A DNA stretch of 53,615 nucleotides from Candidatus Carbonibacillus altaicus (GTDB taxonomy: Bacteria; Bacillota; Bacilli; Thermicanales; DSM-22653). The notes beneath the pieces are model-generated. The model did not search any database. It saw nothing but the letters and a program-made list of their open reading frames with translations, and was not told where the DNA came from. The translations under genes were made by a program, and so were the position numbers. Each line of letters begins with the position of its first letter. The stretch's first letter is position 1. Below, one piece after another: positions 1 to 7,417 of this stretch. The DNA is taken from the NCBI GenBank assembly GCA_003050645.1, contig PEBX01000011.1, positions 1 to 53,615 of the forward strand, given 5' to 3'.

Positions 1-661
1 CGGCGCGGATACGGATGATGCTTTCTTTCTGTAGATATGCACGAGACGCCTTATGTAGTTCCTTGAACGTGGACGCCCCTTCATACGCAAGCTGAAACCC
101 TTGCCAGAATACATCTGGCTTAATAGGTTGACTCATTTTTTGATAAGGCGTCTTTTGGGTCAAGTAGCGAAACAATTGCTCAGCAGTTAGAATTCTTCCC
201 TTGACCGCTTGACGAATCATGTAGGCGATTGTTTCTGACTGGAAAACTATGTCTTCCTCAAAAGAAGTCTGTGAAGATTGGGGCGTCCGATCTTCTGTTT
301 TTTTCTTGGCGATAAATAATGAATGTTCATACTGATTAAGCCAGTCGAGACCTAAGCGTTCATCAATTTCCTTAAGGGACCGACGAATGAACGCCTCTAG
401 CGCGGATGTTAATTCACTATTATGATCAAGGGCAGGATCGCCTTCTAAATCTGTTGACTCACCGTCTATCGCAGCCTCCGATCTAATGCCATTTACATTT
501 ATATGCTGATCTATATGCTGATCGTATGAATTCAGCTTACCTACCAGCCATTCAGCCAAAACAGCCGGAAGGGGTGGCGAGCACCAGAGTGCTCTTTCCT
601 CACAGCCAAGGGCTAGATGAAAAGACCGATCGCCTCGAACGACGTAAAGACGTTTTCCCAT
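1..661 (-). CDS. Unidentified protein, partial (runs off the left edge)
   Basis: The minus-strand frame is open from an ATG at 661 to the window edge (about 220 codons, no stop). An AAAGGGTG site lies about 9-11 nt before the ATG; an in-frame GTG at 673 is an alternative start. The protein starts MGKRLYVVRGDRSF and is mostly soluble and helical with charged stretches. I do not recognise a family. It follows csrA where many Bacillales carry hag. Codons near residues 46-54 contain a perfect 12-bp tandem duplication (DQHI twice). The N-terminus is faintly reminiscent of long Paenibacillus-type ComFA proteins, but I cannot support that name. Confidence 0.6.
   Translation of the reverse strand, partial: MGKRLYVVRGDRSFHLALGCEERALWCSPPLPAVLAEWLVGKLNSYDQHIDQHINVNGIRSEAAIDGESTDLEGDPALDHNSELTSALEAFIRRSLKEIDERLGLDWLNQYEHSLFIAKKKTEDRTPQSSQTSFEEDIVFQSETIAYMIRQAVKGRILTAEQLFRYLTQKTPYQKMSQPIKPDVFWQGFQLAYEGASTFKELHKASRAYLQKESIIRIRA
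500..523. repeat. 12-bp perfect tandem duplication
   Basis: TATATGCTGATC occurs twice head to tail inside the partial left-edge gene. It keeps the reading frame and duplicates four residues. Confidence 0.9.
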
Positions 662-773
662 GAACGGCGACACCCTTTCATTCCGTGACCTCCTCCCACT
701 TTTAAAAGGAGGCGTCCCCGGCGGTTTTTCGTAAGCTGCCTTCACCCGCCACGATGACCACGCGTGCTAACAA

Positions 774-998
774 CTAGAATTCATCGTCCCTGAAAAGCTT
801 CGCCAAGTCTTCCTTGGTTGTAAGCGCCTCCCGGTTCGTCGCTTGAAGCTCCCGGTAAATCTCCTCCCGGTAAACGGGAATATCACGAGGTGCCTTTACC
901 CCAAGGCGGACCTGAGAGCCTTCCAGACCGAGTATCACGATCTCAATTCCATCGGCAATGATGATGGATTCCCCGACTTTCCGCTTCAAAACAAGCAT
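774..998 (-). CDS. csrA: Carbon storage regulator CsrA
   Basis: This is an RNA-binding homodimer that represses translation by covering GGA motifs; in Bacilli its best-known target is flagellin (hag) mRNA, with FliW as antagonist. The protein starts [14 protein letters not shown] and carries the family's [14 protein letters not shown] strand and VYREEIY segment. At 74 residues it has the usual length. Two ATGs are adjacent (1001 and 998); the second gives the canonical MLVL start and better spacing from the GAGGTGA site. The gene begins within a few bases of the fliW stop, so the two are translationally coupled. Confidence 0.95.
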   Translation of the reverse strand: MLVLKRKVGESIIIADGIEIVILGLEGSQVRLGVKAPRDIPVYREEIYRELQATNREALTTKEDLAKLFRDDEF

Positions 999-1002
999 CA
1001 TG

Positions 1003-1626
1003 TCACCTCGTTTCGCCGTGATCCATACCGGAGGCGGGGAAATCCTGAATCTTAAGAGGGTTAAGAGGAGCTCGCGTATCGTACGGGGACTGTTCTAGGA
1101 CAACCTGTTCGGCCTGACGCGTGTAAGAATTAAGGATAATCGGCGCTTTAAGATTCATCGTCGAAGCTTCTAACGGCTTTCTTAAGGTCACCACGACCAA
1201 CACAACCCACGGGTTCGGATGGTCTTCAAGGTGATGAGCATCGAGGACCATTTCGTCTGTGTGATAATCGGTATAATGATCGGTATATTCATCGGCATGT
1301 TGATCGGTATAATGATCGATATGGTGATCGGTCGCAGGGTGTTGAGCTATGAGCACCTCTCCGGCCACAGATGAATCAGCCGGACCTTGTCCAATATCAG
1401 CACCTTGCCCTTTTGTAGATCGCCCTTCAGACAAACGCTTGAGCACATCAGGCGCAATGCTTACCTTGTACTCGGGATAAAAAACATAAGGCGAGACAAC
1501 CGGCAGGGCTATTTCCGACCGACCGCTCGCTTCCAACAGGTAAAAAGGTTTCGCAAGTTCATAGAGCGTCCAATGCTTTTCCTGATAAAAACCGGGAAGT
1601 CCACGCGGGAAAAAAATCTGGCCCAC
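1003..1626 (-). CDS. fliW: Flagellar assembly factor FliW with a long repeat-bearing insert
   Basis: FliW binds free flagellin and otherwise sequesters CsrA. Family motifs are clear at both ends: [16 protein letters not shown] near the start, [25 protein letters not shown], then [20 protein letters not shown] and YDTRAPL at the end. The start is GTG with AAAGGCGG eight bases upstream. FliW is normally about 140-160 residues; this one is 207 because residues about 69-135 are extra. The core of the insert (about 98-121) is a four-residue D/H/Y/T repeat encoded by six 12-bp units. It sits between CsrA downstream and the YviE-like gene upstream, the standard order. Confidence 0.93.
   Translation of the reverse strand: MGQIFFPRGLPGFYQEKHWTLYELAKPFYLLEASGRSEIALPVVSPYVFYPEYKVSIAPDVLKRLSEGRSTKGQGADIGQGPADSSVAGEVLIAQHPATDHHIDHYTDQHADEYTDHYTDYHTDEMVLDAHHLEDHPNPWVVLVVVTLRKPLEASTMNLKAPIILNSYTRQAEQVVLEQSPYDTRAPLNPLKIQDFPASGMDHGETR
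1262..1333. repeat. Six 12-bp tandem units inside fliW
   Basis: Six consecutive 12-bp units vary around TAATGATCGGTA. Because the unit is four codons, the repeat expands as DHYT-like residues without shifting frame. Confidence 0.9.
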
Positions 1627-1736
1627 TGAGTATCCGCCTTTCGCTCAAACATATCGTCATTGCATCTACATGATTAACTCTACATAATTGAATTGACTCT
1701 ACTTGCGAGTGAAAAATGTACTTCCTCTCTTCGTTA

Positions 1737-1778
1737 AAGACGCACATCCACTCACAGCGTTAAAGACGCACATCCACC
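1737..1778. repeat. 16-bp direct repeat across the end of the YviE-like gene
   Basis: AAAGACGCACATCCAC appears at 1737 and again at 1763. One copy contains the last codons of the YviE-like gene and the other lies just after its stop, so the 3' end has been partly duplicated. Confidence 0.75.
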
Positions 1779-2080
1779 CATAGTCCTCGGCGCTCCGTAT
1801 CATCCACAAAACGTATCGAAACCGGCACGAGCGGCGGTTCGAAAAACTGCCCAATTGCTGTTTTTTCAGGCGGCAGCGACCGGTCCCGGGCAATCTCCTG
1901 GATCGCACGGTTCGACTTTTCGACGGATTCCAGACGGTGTCCTTCTTCGACGCGTCGCGCGATACCGGATAAGAGCGCTTCCTTCCCCCGCGCCGCTTCT
2001 TCACGACTGGCGCGCAGCACGCCGATCGAGCCAAGGCGGGCCCAGGCCTCACTTTGATCGATGATCAGCATAGGCATCAC
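1760..2080 (-). CDS. YviE-like protein (short DUF6470 family member)
   Basis: The protein lies between flgL and fliW, exactly where B. subtilis carries yviE. It keeps the family's central block: IIDQSEAWARLG, then GKEALLSGIARRVEEGHRL, then a C-terminal strand VSIRFVDD...LWVDVRL. Compared with YviE it lacks the repetitive N-terminal half, so it is a short version (about 103-106 residues). Candidate starts are GTG 2080, ATG 2077 and ATG 2071; the last has GGTGA at good spacing and the natural N-terminus MLIIDQ. It overlaps the flgL stop. The exact function of the family is unknown. Confidence 0.8.
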   Translation of the reverse strand: MMPMLIIDQSEAWARLGSIGVLRASREEAARGKEALLSGIARRVEEGHRLESVEKSNRAIQEIARDRSLPPEKTAIGQFFEPPLVPVSIRFVDDTERRGLWVDVRL

Positions 2081-3012
2081 CGCAGGAAGTCCATCAGGGT
2101 CGGCATGAGTATGCGCGCACCGGTCGCAAGCGCTGCCCGATGCACATTTTCTTGCATAGAAAGTCTCGTAACGATCTCCGCAATATCGACATCACTTTGC
2201 CTCGATAACAGTTCTTCGGTAATACCCGCTTCCGAAGATAATCGTGAAAGCATAAGCTCCAGACGTCCTTCGACAGCACCTAACGTCGTATGCGTCGTTA
2301 AAAAGCGATCTTCATGCTCATCCAGTGCACCCAGGAGATCGCCTACCGGTCGACCTTGCTCAAGTTGATCGGCAACCTGATCGAGAAAAGCAAAAAACGT
2401 TCGGCCATCTTTGTCTTGCGTGTTAAAAAGTGTTTTGCCGATGACGTTTAAAGGAAGATCGATCCCCGGTTTGAGGGCCACATCGATGACAGCATCATTG
2501 CCGCCATACTTTCCGCTCCCCGGATCGTTTCCCGTTGCCGGTCCATTATCGGATGTCTCCTGAAAAGCGCCTTCCACATAAGGCGGATCCAGCGTATTGG
2601 TACCACCGAACACATAACGACCGCCGATCGACGTGTTAGCAATCGCGCCAAATTGCTCTTTAATCTGTCGTATCTCGGCAGCGAGCGCCTTCATGGCCGT
2701 CTCACCCAGAGTATCGCTGGAAGCCTGTACCATCTTTTCGCGCAATGTTTTCATCAGATCTTGTGCCTCAAATAACGCCGCATCCGTCGTCTGTACCCAG
2801 CTTAAAAGCGTACTTGCGTTTCGTTCAAACTGTGCGATACCCCGAAGTTCCGCCTGGGCGCGCACGGTCATCACAGCCGTCACCGGGTCTTCGGATGGTC
2901 TCGTTATTTTTTTCCCAGTCTCAAGCTGCGCCTGATAACGATCCAGACGTTGCATGGACCGTTCATAGTTCGCCAAAAATTGCCGGGCCATCATCCCCTG
3001 TGTAATGCGCAC
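2077..3012 (-). CDS. flgL: Flagellar hook-filament junction protein FlgL (HAP3)
   Basis: FlgL forms the second junction ring between hook and filament and is exported by the flagellar type III system. The flagellin-like N-terminal helix (MRITQGMMARQFLANYERS, then LETGKKITRPSEDPV), the GRYVFGG motif near residue 130 and the C-terminal helix ending ILMPTLMDFLR are all present. At 311 residues it is of normal length. The start is GTG with GGGAGGAGG upstream. It overlaps the YviE-like gene downstream; flgK lies 185 bp upstream. Confidence 0.95.
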   Translation of the reverse strand: MRITQGMMARQFLANYERSMQRLDRYQAQLETGKKITRPSEDPVTAVMTVRAQAELRGIAQFERNASTLLSWVQTTDAALFEAQDLMKTLREKMVQASSDTLGETAMKALAAEIRQIKEQFGAIANTSIGGRYVFGGTNTLDPPYVEGAFQETSDNGPATGNDPGSGKYGGNDAVIDVALKPGIDLPLNVIGKTLFNTQDKDGRTFFAFLDQVADQLEQGRPVGDLLGALDEHEDRFLTTHTTLGAVEGRLELMLSRLSSEAGITEELLSRQSDVDIAEIVTRLSMQENVHRAALATGARILMPTLMDFLR

Positions 3013-3197
3013 GCCTTAAACCCTCCTCCCTGTCATAACACCTATCCTGAAATAAGATATGCATTTCATCCTTCTGCTGGTGCCGCCCCCTCGGCATGGA
3101 GGTCTATCCTAAAAAAACGTTCAGAAGATCAACATGATAGAGATCATATTGAGCAAGGTAAAATTGTAACTTGTATCATCACGCACGTTTTAGCGAC

Positions 3198-4769
3198 TTA
3201 ACGCCCGACCAAGCCCGTACCGTTAATGAGCTTATCCAGCATCTGATCGATGGCCGTGACCGCACGGGCTGCAGCGCTGTACGCATGCTGATACTGCAAG
3301 AGAAGCGTCATTTCTTCATCTAATGAGACCCCGTGCACGGCATCCCGCTGACGGTCAACTTGCTGAACAAGCGTCGTTTTCATTTCCCGCAGATGATCGA
3401 CCCGCTGCGCATCGATGCCGAGCCGCCCGATGATGCCGGCATAAGCCTCGGTAAAAGATTCTTGCGTCGCAAGCGCCGGAAGCGGCTGATAGCGAAAAGC
3501 AGCGAGTGCTTTCGCAACTTTGCCGTCTGCCACTCCGGAAGGCGGTACCCCGGCCGCTGCCAATAGCTCCCGATCGCTGATGATAAGCGGATTAACGGCA
3601 ACATCTCCCATTTCTTTAGGTTGCCAGATATAACCTTTTTGAGGATCGGCAGGATCGACCAGGAAATCTTGATCTAACCAGGAAAGGTTACCGTCCGAAA
3701 GATCCTGCCAGAGGTCTGGATGCTCCTTTGCAAACGTCTCGACCCAAGAAGCACTCACGAAAAAAGGAATCTCGCTGGCTTCCGTTCGTCCCTTTAAAAT
3801 ATCTTTGAGGTTAATCCCGCCCATGTGGATATCATTAACCGCCTGAACAAATGCAACGGCTAAGGCGTCATAACGGCTTTTTGTCTCGGTAAGCACCGTA
3901 TCGCGTGCTTCAAGTGAAGCACCCAGAGCGCCTCCCTGACCTCTAAGTACCGCCCCGCCTAACATCGGAATACTTCTCCCCTGATCATCCGTCGTAAGCT
4001 CTAGGGCCGTCTGATTCACGCCATCGACGAGCACACCGCCGTTTGCGGTTGTCACGCGGATACTGCCATTCCCCAAGTCAACAACGGATATATCGATGAG
4101 CTTGGACAGATCATCTAAAAGTTTATCGCGTGTATCTTCCCAGTCGTTGGTGGTGAGCCCGTGCGGTTTAAGCTGGGTGATCTGGGCGTTCAGATCGGCG
4201 ATGCGCGTCGTAATCGAGTTAATCTCCGCGACTTGCTGACGCACCTCAAAATCGAGATCATCGGAGATACGTTTTAGCGATTCAAAAATATGCCGGAAAG
4301 CATCCGTGACACTTTCTGCCGCCCCGATCACCTGTTCGCGAACCTCACCGCGTTCGGCCGCAAGCGACAAGTCATCCAGTGCCCCCCAAAAGGCATCAAC
4401 AGCCCGGAGCACACCGGCGCCGTTAAGATCGCTATCTTCTTTTAACACGGCCTGCAGCCGATCGTACACCTTGCTGAGCTCATCGTAGTACGAAGACTGC
4501 GCCGACTCTTCCCGGTACTGCCGATCGAGAAAGGCATCTCGGAGTCGCCGAATTTGTTGAACGTCTACCCCCATGCCGATCTGCCCAGGAAGCGCGCCTT
4601 GCGTCAGTCCGGGATAAGGAAGCGGACGAGACGCGATCAGTTCGGTCCGCTGGCGTGTGTACCCTTCGGTATTGGCATTCGCTACATTATGTTCCGTCGT
4701 TGTAATCGCCGTTTGCTGGGCAGTGAGCGCGCGCCGCGCGATCTCCAGACCGGTAAAAGTCGAACGCAT
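3198..4769 (-). CDS. flgK: Flagellar hook-associated protein FlgK (HAP1)
   Basis: FlgK is the first junction protein on the hook. The N-terminal rod/hook signature is complete (FTGLEIARRALTAQQTAI, NVANANTEGYTRQR), followed by a long coiled D0-D1 helix and the C-terminal QYQHAYSAAARAVTAID segment. Length (523 residues) is normal. AAGGTGAG lies four to five bases before the ATG. It stands between flgN, whose product is its export chaperone, and flgL. Confidence 0.95.
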   Translation of the reverse strand: MRSTFTGLEIARRALTAQQTAITTTEHNVANANTEGYTRQRTELIASRPLPYPGLTQGALPGQIGMGVDVQQIRRLRDAFLDRQYREESAQSSYYDELSKVYDRLQAVLKEDSDLNGAGVLRAVDAFWGALDDLSLAAERGEVREQVIGAAESVTDAFRHIFESLKRISDDLDFEVRQQVAEINSITTRIADLNAQITQLKPHGLTTNDWEDTRDKLLDDLSKLIDISVVDLGNGSIRVTTANGGVLVDGVNQTALELTTDDQGRSIPMLGGAVLRGQGGALGASLEARDTVLTETKSRYDALAVAFVQAVNDIHMGGINLKDILKGRTEASEIPFFVSASWVETFAKEHPDLWQDLSDGNLSWLDQDFLVDPADPQKGYIWQPKEMGDVAVNPLIISDRELLAAAGVPPSGVADGKVAKALAAFRYQPLPALATQESFTEAYAGIIGRLGIDAQRVDHLREMKTTLVQQVDRQRDAVHGVSLDEEMTLLLQYQHAYSAAARAVTAIDQMLDKLINGTGLVGR

Positions 4770-4828
4770 CTTCTCACCTTACTTTCACATGAATTAATCG
4801 TTTAAAATGCTCCGCTTAAATTTTGCAC

Positions 4829-5470
4829 TCAGAGTTTGCGTTCAAAAAATGTCGGGGGAATAGGACCTTTTGAATTGGAAGAGGAGGAAGAGGAGGAAGA
4901 AGACGAAGAAGACGAGGAGGAGAAAGAGGAGGAAGAAAAATTAGAAGAGGAAGCAGAAGGGGTGCGGGAGGGAGAAGGATAAGCGGACCCGGGATAGAGT
5001 TCGACAAACAGTCCGACATAACGATCGATCGACTGCAATGCAAACTCAATAAGCGCTTGATTCATTTCATTTTTCCAACGCAGGGTAGCCATTTTTAACG
5101 CAAGTTCATGTCCGAGCGCTTCGATCGTTTGTCGCGTTTCGTCCCCTTCCGACCAGAGCGAAAGCAGTTCTGAAAAGGTCCGCGACGTTTCTTGAGCTTC
5201 TTCCTGCCCCATCTGGCTCATCCGCTCTCCCAAACCGTGCAGTTCAAAAAGCGCCGTCACCTGACGTAAGCGTTCGTCTTCTAAACGCCGGGTCACCGTC
5301 AGTAAAACCGTCTCTTCCTCCACGATCTTTTTAAGCACGTCGATCTTTTGCTGCATGAGCGCTTGACGTTTGCGCTCGGCCAGATCGATAAACACATCGT
5401 GAACAGCTAAGAGATCTTGCAGTGTCTGAAGAAACGAACCTATAAGTGCTTTTTCTTCCTCTTCACGCAT
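4829..5470 (-). CDS. flgN: FlgN-type flagellar export chaperone with a polyserine tail
   Basis: FlgN escorts FlgK and FlgL to the export gate. Position directly between flgM and flgK and a long helical body (residues about 1-150, with LLAVHDVFIDLAERKRQAL and KKIVEEETVLL) support the call; FlgN sequences diverge strongly. The start at 5470 (MREEEEKAL) follows AGGAG by seven bases and overlaps the flgM stop; the longer open frame upstream is inside flgM and not credible. Residues about 170-210 form an almost pure serine tract encoded by degenerate TCN codons, ending NSKGPIPPTFFERKL. That tail is not part of the known fold. Confidence 0.85.
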   Translation of the reverse strand: MREEEEKALIGSFLQTLQDLLAVHDVFIDLAERKRQALMQQKIDVLKKIVEEETVLLTVTRRLEDERLRQVTALFELHGLGERMSQMGQEEAQETSRTFSELLSLWSEGDETRQTIEALGHELALKMATLRWKNEMNQALIEFALQSIDRYVGLFVELYPGSAYPSPSRTPSASSSNFSSSSFSSSSSSSSSSSSSSSNSKGPIPPTFFERKL

Positions 5471-5774
5471 GGGTCTTCTCCTGCCCGGAAAGACGCGCGA
5501 GCAAGGCATCGGCGATACGCAGGGGATCGACCTTGTACGTTCCCGATTCAATGGCTCGTTTCAGCACGAGAAGTTTGTCACCCTCGCTCGTTTCCCCACC
5601 CTGATAAAGTTTTGCTGCTTCCTGTGAAAGCTCCAATCGATCAGGACGGGCGCGACTTTCTTCTAATGGTTTTTGCTGTACTGCTGGTTTTTGCTGTACT
5701 ACCGGTCGTTTGAGCGCTTCTTTCGGCTCACTCTGGTAGGCTTGTATATGGGCATCGGTTGGCTTGATATTCAT
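5463..5774 (-). CDS. flgM: Anti-sigma factor FlgM
   Basis: FlgM holds the flagellar sigma factor SigD inactive until the hook is finished. The conserved start MNIKPTDAHI fits position 5774, with GAGGG about eight bases upstream; an in-frame upstream start at 5816 lacks this support. The C-terminal sigma-binding part is recognisable (RLELSQEAAKL, then KRAIESGTYKVDPLRIADALL). Length is about 103 residues. The linker carries a tandem repeat, VQQKPA followed by VQQKPL, encoded by an 18-bp duplication. The stop overlaps the flgN start. Confidence 0.93.
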   Translation of the reverse strand: MNIKPTDAHIQAYQSEPKEALKRPVVQQKPAVQQKPLEESRARPDRLELSQEAAKLYQGGETSEGDKLLVLKRAIESGTYKVDPLRIADALLARLSGQEKTHA

Positions 5775-5856
5775 CCGCGTTCCCTCATTTCTGATCCAAC
5801 TTAAAAAACGCGACAAGCATCTCTTATAGAATATATCGGCAACCGATGAAAGAAGT

Positions 5857-6288
5857 TTAGTATGAGCGGTTCAGATCGTCCTTCTTTTTTTGCAAGTAAC
5901 CTTCACCCGCCGAAAGCGATGGTTTGGTATCGTCTAGCATCTCCTGAAGCGTCGCGGCCGTCTCTTCGAGGATTTTCTGACAGCTACTGCAAAAACGGCC
6001 CTCCGTGATCAACACCTCGCCGCATCGTTCACACGGATAAGCCATATTCGGATAATCGGCCACGCGAATCCGGCCTTCCCTTATAAACTCGGTAATCTGA
6101 GCAACACTTACACCGGTGCGCGCACTGACCTCGTAAATCGTACTCTGACGATTTTCTTTTTTACGCAAAAACCGGTAAACCTTTTCAAAGTCGTTCTCGA
6201 TCTCTCGCATGCAAGAAGAGCATACTTTTTGCGTCGAACTGCGTACAAAGAGCTTGCCACACCGTGGACAATTCGCCAGTTCAGCCAT
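5857..6288 (-). CDS. yvyF: Flagellar operon protein YvyF (TIGR03826 type)
   Basis: A small zinc-binding protein of the Bacillales comF-flgM region. Two Cys-rich knots are visible: CPRCGKLF...CSSCMREI near residues 8-30 and CERCGEVL...CSSCQKIL near residues 85-107. Between them is a helix-turn-helix-like segment (TIYEVSARTGVSVAQITEFI). AAAGGAGA precedes the ATG. It lies immediately before flgM, as in B. subtilis. Its exact role in flagellar gene control is not established. Confidence 0.88.
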   Translation of the reverse strand: MAELANCPRCGKLFVRSSTQKVCSSCMREIENDFEKVYRFLRKKENRQSTIYEVSARTGVSVAQITEFIREGRIRVADYPNMAYPCERCGEVLITEGRFCSSCQKILEETAATLQEMLDDTKPSLSAGEGYLQKKKDDLNRSY

Positions 6289-6355
6289 CGCACCCGTCTC
6301 CTTTACGATCGTTTGACCCTATTATACCGTGGGTCCAGGGGAACCTACCAGCGGT

Positions 6356-7309
6356 CTACACCCTTTTTGGACGCATGAGAACGAGCTTACAGCCGTGACT
6401 TGTGCCGAGCGCCTGACAGATCGGACAAAAAACATCTTTTTCACCGCAATCAAAGCAATCCCAGATCGCGGGTTTTTTAACCGCCGTCTGGCATCGTGCA
6501 CAGTAGAAGGACGGTTCCCCCTCATGTTTAACAAGCCGCATAGACGGAAGAAGCAAGATTTCACCACGTAAACTTAACCATTGAAGCGCGATCCGCTCTG
6601 CACGTCTTTGATCTTCGTCCGTCTCGTTTAAGTCCACCTCTCCCTCGGAGTGAGAAAACGTCCATATCGCATTGTTTTTAACAAGCTGCTCGCGATACAT
6701 AGGAAAGTCGGTCAACGCCCGGCGGTAGTGCTGAAGCCAGTTCTTAACGTACGGGATGTCGGCGAGAACCCTTTCATAATGCTCTTCCGGATCGGTCCAA
6801 AGTTCCGGTAGAACGAGCGCCAACCGTTCACGCCAAGGTTTTGTTAAGGATGCTCGTTCGGCAAAAGAAAAGAAAGAAGGCGTACGATCCGAACAGTATA
6901 AAAGCTTCACAGTACGCTTCGTCTCATATTGCCACAGCCAGGTTAGAGAATATGTCTGATCGATCTTTTCCAGAAAGGAGACGAGCGATGCTTCCAGATC
7001 ATCCCAGGAGAGTTGATATAAAACGTCGAGCGTTTGGATATGCCCTGTTGGATCGACCGATAGATCAAAATCGTGTGTGACATGATCGGCACGAATGAAC
7101 GTGTCTAGAAGGCGTGGATCATGAAATATATTTTCCAGTTGATCGATGAGCGATAGCACTAAGGCAAACGGAAGAGGTTTCGTTAGCTCGGCAAGACACC
7201 CTGTGAAGTTGTCCCGATGTAAAAGTTTGGTCATCGATATGTCGTCAAACATGGGGAAAAATACAATCGTTTTTCCCCATATAACACCCAGGCGGGCGTG
7301 AAGCGTCAT
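6356..7309 (-). pseudogene. comFA: ComFA N-terminal remnant (zinc-finger part only, no helicase)
   Basis: The 317-residue product has no recognisable catalytic domain but ends in a cysteine cluster typical of the ComFA zinc finger (CARCQTAV, then CFDCGEKDVFCPICQALG, then a final Cys), followed by a stop after KLVLMRPKRV. In ComFA this finger precedes a DEAD-box helicase; no Walker A or DEAD motif occurs before yvyF. The start at 7309 follows GGAGGGG by seven bases; 7405 lacks a site. The comFA-comFB-comFC-yvyF order of Bacillales explains the position: the helicase and comFC appear deleted. It could still make a stable protein, so pseudogene status is inference. Confidence 0.6.
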
Positions 7310-7417
7310 CCTCTGTCCCCTCCACACCACAGAATTCTTTTCTGTGCTAGAAGGTATATTCGACAATCTTCGTGAAAATCCTGTAGTTTTCGCCAGGATA
7401 TCCATAGGAAAATCATC

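Noticed and set aside
1262-1333. CRISPR-like or iteron-like array
   Set aside because: The units are 12 bp, contiguous and in frame within fliW, with no spacers; no cas genes or origin features are near.
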